64,000 bases of DNA from Coccinella septempunctata (lineage: Eukaryota > Arthropoda > Insecta > Coleoptera > Coccinellidae), in contig NC_058196.1 of assembly GCF_907165205.1 (NCBI RefSeq), positions 22,176,501-22,240,500 of the forward strand. Reading direction: 5' to 3'. Below, piece by piece: positions 1 through 11,400 of the stretch. Positions within the stretch are counted from its first letter, which is position 1. Every line of letters begins with the position of its first letter. A program made the translations under genes and the position numbers. Below the pieces are notes generated by a model. The model searched no databases. It saw only the letters and a list, made by a program, of their open reading frames with translations, and was not told the DNA's origin.

Positions 1-3000
1 ATTATACAGGTCGTGTGGAGTGGAGACCTCCAGCAATTTATAAATCGTCGTGTGAAATAGATGTTGAATTTTTTCCTTTCGATGAGCAGACATGCGTTAT
101 GAAGTTTGGATCTTGGACGTACGATGGATTTCAGGTAAGACCTTGCTTTTGCATTTACTTTGTATATCAAATATATACCTATTCCCCTAAATGTGTTAAC
201 ATTCATGAGTTACACTGAACTCCAATTAGTACTTTCCTGAATACTTATTGTATTGTATATTTGTACCAGTCAAAGACTCACATTGTCCATCTAATGATCC
301 TCAATTGCTACTTTTTCAAAGCGATTGGGTGTCAAAGTCTTTGATCGGGCAATCAAAGTTTTGTGAAACCCGCAGTTTAGTGATTATATTTTTCAGGTAG
401 ACCTTCGACACATGGATGAAATCAAAGGTTCAAACGTTGTGGATATTGGCATTGATTTGACCGAATTTTATACCTCAGTAGAATGGGACATTCTGGAGAT
501 CCCAGCTGTGAGGTAAATATATATGGGAATACTCTTTCTGACGAATGTATTTTTTATGAAATATCTTTTGAAACGTCACATTTTTAAATAACCATTTCAA
601 CCGTTTCCCAAAAAAAATTTTTTTAAGTACGTAAAAATGAAAAATAAAAAATGGGTATTTATAAAATTATCGACTGATATATGCGTTGATAATAAAGGAC
701 AACAAATATACTATCTTGATGACATAGATAAACATGGATGGCTGTCTATGAACTCTGGGACGAACGAGGAAGGTCGTAAAATTTTATGGGATTTTTATGG
801 CCGGTTGCCGTTGAAGCTCGCCAGTGAGTTACGCGCCTTATGATGGCTGTAAATCGACAGCTTTTATCTTATAAACAAGCCATTGTTCTTTTTATTTTCT
901 AGTAGGCGCTGTGGCCAAATCGTAAACTAGAAACGAAGCGATTTAAATTTTAAAACCTCATATTTGAAGAATGATTTCGAATAGTTTCCGCGGAGCATTT
1001 GAAAAATTCATGAATGAAACTCATAATTATTTAGTTTAAACTTGCATATGCTGTGATAACCCAAATTGAGGAGAATTTCCCAATGGGGAATGTTATTAAA
1101 AGGAGTCTTCTCTTGCTTTAGCTCTCAGGTGATCATATTTTTTTTACACCACGTCAGGTGTAGGAAAAAATAAGTAGAACATGAGAATTGTTCTACTGAA
1201 AATTGTCCTACATATGAAATTTTACAGAATTGAATTTTGCAGGAACGAGAAATTTTATACGTGCTGTGATGAGCCTTACCTCGATATCACTTTTAATATA
1301 ACGATGCGACGGAAGACCCTTTTTTACACAGTCAACTTGATCATTCCGTGTATGGGAATATCCTTTCTCACCGTCCTTGTGTTCTATCTACCATCTGACA
1401 GCGGAGAAAAAGTGAGTACATAATCGATAATGGTATAGGTACAGGGTGTCTGTAAACAAATGCGAAGGACTTGGGGAAATGATTCCTCGATGAAAATAAG
1501 CAGGGGTAGTTTCTATAAATTTTTTTCGAAATCGACTTCCCTTCCAAGATATAGCCTCGTCATCTCGAGATGACGAGTTAACAGTTTTTAATTTTTTTAC
1601 AGGTTCTAGAAAACACTGAGTCATAAAACTATACATAATAACATAATATGAAGCACTAACTAGATGTTACTCACACAATTTTTTTAGATCTCATAACTTT
1701 ATTATTAGGGGTTGAAAATAACAACCCCTTATGATTTTCCTTCAAAAATTGTTTTCATATGGGATAGATTTTCGAAAAATAAAATTCTCTTATGGTTTCC
1801 CATTCAATTCTAGAGAAAAAAGGCTCTTGCAAAATTTCGATACAGTCGATACTTTTCTCGGAATAAATAAAAACTTACACAAGCAGTATACGAAGGTCTA
1901 TGAAGCAGAGAGTTGATGCATGTATTTTAGTCATTCTATGGATATCTTATATGATTGAATGGAATGAAGAGTGATCAGAACTGCTTGAAAGTTTTTATTT
2001 ATTCATAAATAAATATATAAAGGGGTTGATATTATCAACCCTTAATAATAAAGTTATGAGATCTAAAAAAATTGTGTGAGTATAACATATACTTAGTGCT
2101 TCATATTATGTATAGTTTTAAGACTCAGTGTTTTCTAGAACCCGTAAAAAAAATTAAAAACTGTCAATTCGTCATAGCCTTCCAGAGACTGTATCTTGGA
2201 AGGGAGGTCGATTTCGAAAAAAATTTATAGGAACTATACTCCTGCTTATTTTCATCGAGGAATCATCTCCCTTATTCCTTCGGATTTGTTTACAGACACC
2301 CTGTATATTATTAATGCAAAATTTCCTTTTACAATATTTCTTATCCAAACCATGATTAGAATTTTCAGATCTACTGGTGAAATTCAAGAAAAATGTTGTT
2401 CAGAGGCCTATGATTTGACATAAAATTGTTCGAAAAATACAATTATAGTCTTTTTGTATGATCCTATCTTAGAAAGACTGAGGGTGATATGATATATTTC
2501 TGAAACTGTAAAAAAATGGCGATTCTTTCTAAGTCATTTTAAACTACTGTTTTCATAAGAAAAAACACAACTTTATGTTATAGCTCAAAAAATCATAGTA
2601 CGCCACTGGATTGCTATAAAAAAAGTGTCCCTATAGTGTCCTCATTTCAACATCCTAGCACGAACAGAAACGGAAATAATGACCAAAGTTGAAATCGCCG
2701 AAATTTAAATTTTGGCCTATAATTCAAAAACAAAAGAAGATAGAGGAATGCAGTTGATGGCATTATTAGTTTCTCGAAAAAAGAAGACAGAATGGTACAT
2801 TCATTTTCCTCTATCTCGTTGGGTTAAAAAGTTGTGGTTCAGGTATCACCAATTTTGTCCACCTTGTACATCTGACGATTTTTTTACATGTTTGAAAACC
2901 TGCAGACGCTTTCCCCACCGCTGAAAGTTCATACATCATAGAATCAAAGAGTATCAACTCTTGACACTCTTTGGTACTTTGATAGAACATAGAACCTTTT

Positions 3001-5235
3001 ATAATTTTATATGCTTCAATTCTTGGTGCGACGCATTTTTTTTATGAATTTTCCATTTCAGGTCAGTTTGTCTATATCCATTTTATTGTCCCTGACTGTT
3101 TTCTTCTTGCTGTTGGCCGAAATCATTCCACCGACTTCACTTGTCGTCCCACTGCTAGGAAAATTCGTCCTGTTCACGATGATCCTAGATACATTCAGGT
3201 GAGTAAGTGATACTCAATCTATGATGATGAGCAGCAGGAATCATTTTTTCAGTATATGCGTGACTGTGGTGGTTCTCAATGTCCATTTCCGGTCTCCTCA
3301 AACTCACATTATGGCCCCATGGGTGAAAAGAGTCTTCATTCATATCCTTCCTAGACTACTCGTGATGAGGAGGCCACATTATCAGTTAGACAGAAGAACG
3401 TAAGTATTGTTTAATGAAGGTAATATATTGTAACGTCCGAATCCCCTGAATACGCCCCTGTCGCCGCTCGAAAACATCGGGAACATCGGTTATATCTCTC
3501 TCGGTGCTGCGAGAATATTCAGGGGCGTATGATGAAAAAGACGCGCGGTGGGCTCAAAGGTAGTTTAGTATTCTGAACAGAGTGAGAGAACAGTGAATTC
3601 CTTAGCTTCAGTATCATTATATCACTATGGAGAACAAAAGTACCAGTGATAAGAAGAAATAACTTTAATCAGATCATGAGTAGTTAATTGAAATCGTCTA
3701 GTCCTATTACGGAAACAAAATTTCCCACATGAAATTCCTACAATTGCACTCACAAGACGAATATATTAATTATATTCTTAGGTGATTAACTATCCTTTGT
3801 TTATCAACTGAAAAAGTGTCCCTCGTTTTCTCAAACTTGAGTCTTGTTTGTATCGACTAAAAGTAAAAGTTTTGAAGATTCTAATTTCGTAGAAGAAAAA
3901 TGAAAAGTCACAATTCTTTATTTCTGTACCGAATGTAGGCTTTGTGCAAATTCATTCTTTTTGAAGCTATTGAAGGCAGTTCTATTTAACACCTCCTTGG
4001 ATCATCTTAAAAAAATGTCAAACCCAACGTTGTGTGTGATATTTTCCACAAAGATGTGTGGCAATCATTAGCCCAATCATTTTCAAATATCTGACATTAC
4101 CTCAATAACGATGCATTTCCATCCAATTCGATTATGTATGTAACATTTTCAGGATGAGTTCCAACCAAAGAAGAGTTATGATACGAACATGTAATGGCCT
4201 AGAACTGAGAGAACCTGGCATGTATGGCGACTCAGAATACATGGAGGAAATTGATATTTTTCCTGGTACCGGGTCGACTGATGAGCTGACTCCAAGGTAA
4301 CAATCATTCACCATACTGAAGGTGCCTACAGATTGCTCTGTCGTGACGTTGGAGCACATCATAATGCGCATGATTCAAAAATTTAACTTAGGGTTTTCGC
4401 GATAATCGTACATTTTTAAATCATGCGAACTATGACGTGGTCCCACATCACGTCAGAGTTATCTGTTGAGCATCCACCAAGTGATCTTGGCAATGGTGAT
4501 ATATGAATTTATTTGTTTCCCATCAATGTTTAAGAAATTTTTCTGCGCCAAGGCTCAATGTATAGATTTTTTACCCATTTACGTATGCATTGAGGGTCTT
4601 TCGTAGACAAAATTAGCATTCAGTTGGCAGAATACAAATGGCTCATGCCGAGAATGTTTATAGTTTCATTTTGTACATAAACGCAATGATTTCTACTTCC
4701 TAGGGAGCTGGAGGCTAGTAGTTTAACCCAGTGCCGAATTCATGGAATGACACCTCCGCCAAACCTTGCATTTCACGTGGGACAGCAAGACAACGAACGG
4801 GATATTTTACTTGGGGGTGGCTGCTTGAAAGATAATTCGAGTTGTACTTCAGACATTTGGCATCACTGCCCTGAGGTGCACAAAGCAATAGATGGTGTGA
4901 GGTTTATCGCTGATCATACTAGAAGAGAAGAAGAATCAACGAAGGTTAGCTCATTTCTTTTGCCTTTTGAAGAAATAATTCGGCCTTTGCCACGCTCAAA
5001 GGAAATAACAACCCATTGATGTAACTTTTTTTTTCAGGTCAAAGAAGACTGGAAATATGTAGCGATGGTCCTAGACCGCCTATTTTTATGGATTTTCACC
5101 CTTGCTGTATTGGTGGGTACTGCAGGGATCATTCTTCAAGCCCCCACATTATACGATACTCGTGTCCCTATCGACTTGAGACTGTCAGAGATTGCCACGA
5201 CTACCGGAAAACCTCATGTTGTTTCATTGCTCTGA
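1..5235 (+). CDS. Nicotinic acetylcholine receptor alpha subunit (5' partial)
   Basis: This is a ligand-gated cation channel subunit of the Cys-loop family, located in the neuronal plasma membrane and a target of neonicotinoids. Exons: 1-134, 397-512, 1243-1411, 3062-3198, 3253-3399, 4153-4296, 4704-4944, 5038-5235; all junctions are GT-AG and in phase. Seen: the Cys-loop CEIDVEFFPFDEQTC (13 residues between cysteines), the alpha-defining vicinal pair in FYTCCDEPY (loop C), M1 with LFYTVNLIIPCMGISF, GEK before M2, M2 LSISILLSLTVFFLLLAEII, M3 about 3165-3285, a long M3-M4 cytoplasmic loop containing RTCNGLELRE, M4 LFLWIFTLAVLVGTAGIIL, and a stop at 5233-5235. About 428 codons are present; the signal peptide and most of the N-terminal domain lie upstream. 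Its M2-M3 text looks closest to the insect alpha1/alpha3 group, but I do not assign a number. An AATAAA at 5701-5706 is the probable poly(A) signal. Confidence 0.95.
1441..2305. mobile_element. Foldback element with arms of about 285 bp
   Basis: The left arm (1441-1735, starting ACAGGGTGTCTGTAAACAAA) is repeated as its reverse complement at 2022-2305 (ending TTTACAGACACCCTGT), around a unique centre at 1736-2021. The arms share the segments at 1697-1716 and 2041-2070 (inverted AATAATAAAGTTATGAGATC) and the TGTGTGAG, GAGTCATAAAACTATACATA and CGAAATCGAC blocks with few mismatches. It lies in the intron between the M1 and M2 exons of the nicotinic receptor and encodes no protein that I recognise. 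A solo arm is at 11116-11400. Confidence 0.75.
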
Positions 5236-5700
5236 ATGAAATCTCGCTGATCGTCATGAAGAATTAATCTAAACTCCCTCAACTACAAGGATGTGATAGT
5301 TTGGAATTACGAAAATAGCCTATCTTGTGCTGAATTGAATTTTAGAATGCCAATGCTCAAATCGAAAGACAAGATAAAGTCTCTTCTATAAACATATTGA
5401 TCAGATGAACCATTTTGTACCAATCAATCTTTGGAGCGATGAATGCCGCTTCGCAGAATATATTCCTTCGAAATAACTTCCACTATGATGCAAGATTGGA
5501 TTTTTAGTCGTTTTGTATTATCTACTTCCTATTAGCAGTGAAAGATGTTGTTTCATATATTTTAGTCGATATACTCGCTATAGTTATCTATTAGATTTTT
5601 TTAACCTCCTCACAACAAAGAGCACAGATTGAATTTTATATTGAGGTCATTGTGTGTCTGACCTCCGTCTCAAATAATTGTATTTGAATTCTTTTTAGTC

Positions 5701-5706
5701 AATAAA
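5701..5706 (+). terminator. Poly(A) signal of the nicotinic receptor gene
   Basis: A canonical AATAAA lies about 465 bases after the stop codon, in an AT-rich 3' UTR. No better hexamer lies between the stop and this site. Confidence 0.6.
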
Positions 5707-6011
5707 GAATATTATCATATAAATTTCCCAATATTCATTTTATGCAATGACAATATTTCCTTGTATCACCGAAGAGTAAATGTACTGTGTAAATGATTTT
5801 GAATGTCTGCCCCAACAACTTTTTTGGGGCACTGGGCACTGTGTAGAATTTCTAATGGAAACAGCAGGCTACTTTTCGACACGAAATTTTGTCCCTACTC
5901 CGATGTCATTTCGGCAACACCGCATTTTGGAGCCATTTTATGGCCTTGTTCTTTTCTCGTAGGCTATGGATAGATTAGAAGAAAAGTTTGTTCGATGATT
6001 TAACCTCCTGA

Positions 6012-6048
6012 ACATGAAGTTAACCTAACTTACCTAACCTAACCTAAC
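6012..6048. repeat. Short AACCT / telomere-like repeat upstream of EndoG
   Basis: A stretch of about four AACCT-type units (CTAACCTAACCTAACT, with one imperfect unit) lies just before the EndoG start codon. AACCT is the complement of the insect telomere motif TTAGG, but such short runs are common in insect promoters and introns. Confidence 0.5.
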
Positions 6049-6064
6049 TCCCAAAATCAAAATA

Positions 6065-7157
6065 ATGGCTCGTTCTACATTGAAAAAAATTTTATTTACT
6101 GGTTGCTTAGGCGCATCTTGCTTCTGCAGTGGGGTGTATTTTCAGAGAAAATTTTTAATCAATGAATACAATGTACAGAAATATCCAGCCCTTCCAATAT
6201 TCGGGACCATATCTGCTGCCACACCATTTACTCCTCAAATATCAGAAACCAAAACGTCGGTGGCAAATAGGATTTCTCAGATAATGAAATACGGGTTTCC
6301 AAGTTTAGATAACGTTCGATCCTTCGAGGACTATGTACTAAGCTATGATAAACGGAATAAGGTAGCCCATTGGGTATTTGAGCATTTAACTGCAGATTCT
6401 GTGAAGCGCAACCCAGAAGTAGATAGGTCTAAATGTGAATTTAAACCTGACGAGAGTATCCATCCATTTTTTAGGTTGGATAATATGTTAGTAAATTTTT
6501 TGGAGTTATTATGATGTTTTCAGATCTCAAAACTCTGATTATAAAGGGTCTGGTTATGATAGAGGACATTTGGCCGCAGCTGGAAATCATAAAGGTCATC
6601 AGAAGCATGTCGAAGAAACTTTCTTCTTGTCAAATATTGCTCCACAAGTAGCTATTGGATTTAATAGGGACTATTGGAATGGTTTGGAAAAACATGTGAG
6701 AAAACTGACTAAAACATTTAAGAATGTTTACTGCTGCACAGGCCCTTTATATTTACCGAAGTAAGATAGAAATTTGATCAATATTCAAATGCCAAATTAT
6801 TAACAATGATTTTTCAACCCAGAAGGGAATCGGATGGAAAGAACTATGTCAAATATGAAGTAATAGGAAGTAATTATGTTGCTGTTCCAACTCATTTTTA
6901 TAAAATCGTTGTTGGCGAAGCTGAGGATGGAAGGTTGGAAATGGAAGCTTATTGTTTACCAAATGCGCCAATAAGTTCAGATACTCCACTTCAGTCTTTT
7001 CGGGTAATTCTGGAAAAGCAACATATGTCGACAGTTGATTTAATAATGTTTTTTCTAACAGGTTCCACCAGAGTCTATAGAGAAAGCATCAGGTTTACTG
7101 TTCTTCGACAATGTGAGTAGAAGCAAACTATATAAAATAAATGGAAAAAAGTATTGA
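6065..7157 (+). CDS. EndoG: Mitochondrial endonuclease G
   Basis: This is a DNA/RNA non-specific nuclease of the beta-beta-alpha-metal family, imported into mitochondria. Exons: 6065-6474, 6524-6760, 6823-7003, 7062-7157, giving 307 aa; the introns are 49-62 bp and every phase matches. The N-terminus (MARSTLKKILFTGCLGASCF) is basic then hydrophobic, fitting a mitochondrial presequence. The catalytic signature DRGHLAAAGNH is at about 149-159 (general-base His at about 152) and follows RSQNSDYKGSGY. It is followed by FFLSNIAPQ and the metal-binding region FNRDYWNGLEKHVR, then CCTGPLYLPK and the C-terminal half. DRGH rather than SRGH favours EndoG over EXOG. The length is typical and no defect was seen. 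It is convergent with the kainate receptor gene ending at 8468. A candidate poly(A) signal, AATAAA, is at 7398-7403. Confidence 0.95.
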
Positions 7158-8467
7158 GGAGTCAAAGATGGGAGCATTTTATTGTATGAGAACTGATCTG
7201 TTCAATGTGAGTGTGAAGTCTTGTATAAGGTATTTAAATGGCTGTTTCAATCGAGTGATTATTCATAATGGTTGTATATTCTGATTCTTACAACTAAACT
7301 CAGGAAATTATCAAAAATATTATGTAGTTTTAAGGAAAATTACATAATCAGATGATATTTTATATGTAGATTAATTTATTGAATGTTTTAAGAAAATAAT
7401 AAAATTAATATAAAAAACTACCCAGTAGTCTGTGTGAAACACCAGAAATATTAACACAAACACAATCAAGTACTAACCAGAAACAAGACCTTTCTCTATG
7501 GTACTAACTAGTTACAAAAATTCACATCAGGTGGCGCACTGCAGAGTTTTCAGAATTAAATCTACCTATTCAAGCTTCTTCTAAAAAGAGGAAATTTACT
7601 AAAAGAAAATGTCTTAGATGAACTGCACTGATTATAGTTCACTAGGATATACTTCCAAATTTCCACATACATATGTGTATATTACATATTGCATCGCAAT
7701 TCGCAATTCGTTCGAAAACTCTCTAACCTGCAAGCAAAAAAGATAATTTACAAAATTTTGGTGGCTTTCAAAAAACTCGCAAAAGGTTAGATCGATTTTG
7801 ACTTATTCTGACCAAAATCAATAGTTTTGTTCTTTGTTCGTGTATTGCTCAATCAATACAGTTCACAACCGTTGTGAACCACTCTACGAACAAGCCTATA
7901 GATTCAAAATTGCGAACTGTAGAGTGCGCATAAAAGTTTGAAACAAAATTCGAATAACTCAAAATCCGTTTTTCTGTTTTCGACCAATATTCATAGGCTA
8001 CACCGTGAATATCAGTAATTATCGAAATTGTGCTTCAAAATTGCGTCTTGTAGCTTTACGGACACAAAGAAACACAAATTCTTTACGGACTTTGAATCAA
8101 AGTGCTCCGAAACGAATATATAACGAAATATACCTTAAAATAAGGGATCAGAAGAAGTGATTAGAAATTTTACTTCATATGGTGAATACCTATATTAACT
8201 GTTAGTTAGTTAGAATAATTAAAACAGTTGTAATAAAATGTGGAAATGTTCATACAATCAGAGTATGATAAAATTTTTGCAGCCTGTATATTTATCTGAC
8301 AGAATAAGTAACAGGTGACGTTTATCTGTTTCTGATTGAAAGCCTTTTATTTGCTCCATTATTGAATATTTAGAGTATAGTATATATAGTACATGTATTT
8401 GATAAACAAGAGTTTAGAGATTGTCAACACAAGAACTATTATATATTGAAACAAAAACAACGGTTTA
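7158..8467. other. Intergenic region between convergent genes
   Basis: It contains the EndoG 3' UTR with AATAAA at 7398-7403 and the 3' flank of the minus-strand glutamate receptor, whose stop codon TAA runs straight into an AATAAA-like sequence (TAATAAA). The middle is AT-rich, with a short near-palindrome GTTCACAACCGTTGTGAAC at 7860-7878. I see no gene or complete transposon here. Confidence 0.5.
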
Positions 8468-11400
8468 TTACAAATCCAATTTTTCGTTTGAATTGTTTAT
8501 AAATCCGTAAGGTTTGGCGGGCGCCAACTCCGTTTCTTGATCTTCTCCCTCTGCCAGGTTTGCGTTACTACCTAGTACAGGCTTTACATTACTTTCGAAG
8601 TTGGCGTAAAACTTCATTTCGTAGATCAGTGCTTTGAGGAAAGGCATCTTCGTTTTTCTGCTTATACTTATAACGTAGGCCAACCTCTCCAAAACGGCGA
8701 ATGCGTAACCTACTATCAGGCCATAAACAGTTACGAAGAAGACTCCCTCCAAGTTGCTCATGCCCAATGGTTTGGCGTCCCCATCGTCTTCATTTGTCTG
8801 TGAAATGAAAATGAAAATCATTCCATGCGATAAAATCGTTAAATTATTGTTAATTTTCAATAGCCTGTATGTCTTCAATCGATCCTAATTGGAAAAAATG
8901 GTTAAGGTAAAACTTGTTTCTTGTGAGACTAAGACTCGCCCTGTATATTCAAGTTAGTCCGCAAAACTGTGAAAATCCAGTTATGTCCGTAAATTGAACA
9001 TTTCATTGATAACTCAATCAAGATTGTATGTAAGTCATATATATGTATATATATCGACAACACTATATACCTAAGTAACAAAATAATAACTTACGACGCA
9101 CTGACCACCCCCTCTTCTCTCCTGCCACCATCTTCTTTTCAAGTCGTCAATGATACCTGCCGATTGTAGTCTTAAAATAGTCGTTGATAATCGACTTCGA
9201 TAGGTTGAATCTAGAAACAAAATTAAAACTAAAATATAAAGGACGTGTTGATCTGGCTGAACTCAGACTCAGGCAGGTGTGGTACTGCCTAAGTTTCCAT
9301 ATCTACCATTTTTTGTATTTTGAGTCTGAAGATTTGAATTATCCTGAACAAAACTTACTTTTTCTCATTGCGATCCCATAACCTTTTCTATCTAAATAAT
9401 CTCCGTACATTTCTAACCCGCAATGGCGCTCAGTTGCGTACTCAATTGATGTAGACTCCATGAAGAAGGCGTATTTTTCTTTTTCAGCCAATAGAACGCC
9501 TAGATTATTGTCAGAGGGCATATCTTCCTTGTGCTCTTGCATGTGCCTGTAGACTTGTCCATAAATCTCATGGTCTTTGGAGTCCTGAAGAATAAATCCA
9601 TTTAGGAATCATAATTTTTCGATGAAAATGAATATCGTCGGACCTTAACGCCTGGAGTTATAATAATTATTCACAATATAAAGCCACCATGTTGTGTTGC
9701 TCCTATGAGAGCTAATAATAAGCCCGGGGTGTATTTGAGGGTGAAGCTTTTTTAATTTTTTTCAACAGAATGTAGAACTGGTCAAAATGAAAAATCACAA
9801 AATCACCTATACAAATCTTTCAAAATGACAAACTTGAAAATAAAATTGAAATTGAAAACATACTGAAATAGATTATCGCAAAGCAGTGGGAAAAACTTAT
9901 CTCCTGTTTTGACCATATTGTTTCGTTTAGGATGGTGGCTCGTTCGATATTTACGTGGTAATGAAAATGAAAACTTAGGATTGCCGAATTGTTCTCATTA
10001 TTTTTTTGTAACTTACAGGATTTTATGAAATGGCTCATTTCGATACCAACTGACAGAAGAGACTTAAGACACAAATGTAAAAAATAGAATAATACATCAA
10101 AATCTCACCAATAAAATTCGTCTAAATTATTCACGAATTTTTTCACAAAGGGCAACACAATCTTCTTGTTCGAACATTCCAACAATCGTCGTAAAAATGG
10201 GATGAAATGGGGAAACATCATAGAACTTTTTCAACTAACATAAGCACTTTCAAGAAACTGCCTCGATTTTCTAAATTTTTTTTCACCCTAGATAGCACGA
10301 TACAACCATTATGATTCCCTCAAAAGTGACTTGATGCCTTCAATCCGATGAACTTGGTACTGAATCATTCATTGTCCAGCCATATGTTAATGTTTTCTTT
10401 CGTTTTTGCGATGCCGGAGTCTGTTAGTCCTGTACTTGAAATTGAATGAAATTCTGTCGAACTTCTAGGGGTTGTATCTCAGCCATCTGGGATATTTTAT
10501 ATAAACAATTTTTGGTTGAACGAATTATTTTGACGAGTTCTACCTTCTGTCAAAAAAAGCCTCACCTTTGAAAACACCCTGTATATATACAAGTCATATT
10601 TCGAACGATATATTGGATGGAAGGACCACCTGTTCCTTAATGAATACTTAAATAAACTTCACATTTTGAAGCTCTGTTAGAAAATCAACAAAGTCATAAT
10701 CTCTGATTTAAAGTTTTCATAGAATTTCTTCAACTCAAATTTCACTCACTTTGAAGAACTTCTCAGTGGCCCCGTTTGCCTTAGCTCCATAACGAATTTC
10801 CAATTCAGCCGCGTTCTTCACCAACGATTCAACGTCAGTGAAGAGCTTGAGGGGTAGTGTGGTAGCAAGGAAAGCGGCTAAGTTGGCGGTGTAAGAGGCA
10901 ACCATCAGCAGAATGAAAAACCACCACATACCCGCTACCATTCTTGTTGAAACGGCTCTAGAGGAAAAGAAAAATTTTTATATTTTATTCTGAATTCATT
11001 ATGATATGATCATGATGGGATATATTTATATCGGCGAGCAAACACATGAATTATAAGGAAAGAGAATTTTATTATTCGAAAATCTATTCCACAAATACAC
11101 TTTTTGAAAGAAAATCATAAGGGGTTGTTATTTTCAACCCCTAATAATGAAGTTATGAGATCTAAAAAAATTGTGTGAGTAACATCTACTAAGTGCTTCA
11201 TATTATGTATAGTTTTATGACTCAGTGTTCTTTAGAACCCGTAAAAAAAAATTAAAAACTGTCAACTCGTCATCGCCTTTCTAAGGCTGTATCTTAGAAG
11301 GGAGGTCGATTTCGAAAAAAATTTATAGGAACTACCCCTGCTTATTTTCATCGAGAAATCATCTGCCTAAGTCCTTCTCATTTGTTTACAGACACCCTGT

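Noticed and set aside
637..843. 68-codon frame between nicotinic receptor exons
   Set aside because: Lacks an acceptor/donor fit and any receptor-like text; the receptor is already continuous without it.
3429..3740. Possible solo LTR (TGTAACG start, GC-rich CCCCTGAATACGCCCCTG block, CCCACA end) in a nicotinic receptor intron
   Set aside because: No 4-6-bp target duplication could be found around any TG...CA pair, and no LTR internal sequence is nearby.
7860..7878. Hairpin GTTCACAACCGTTGTGAAC
   Set aside because: An isolated 19-base palindrome in AT-rich intergenic DNA with no adjacent gene feature; likely chance or a decayed MITE end.
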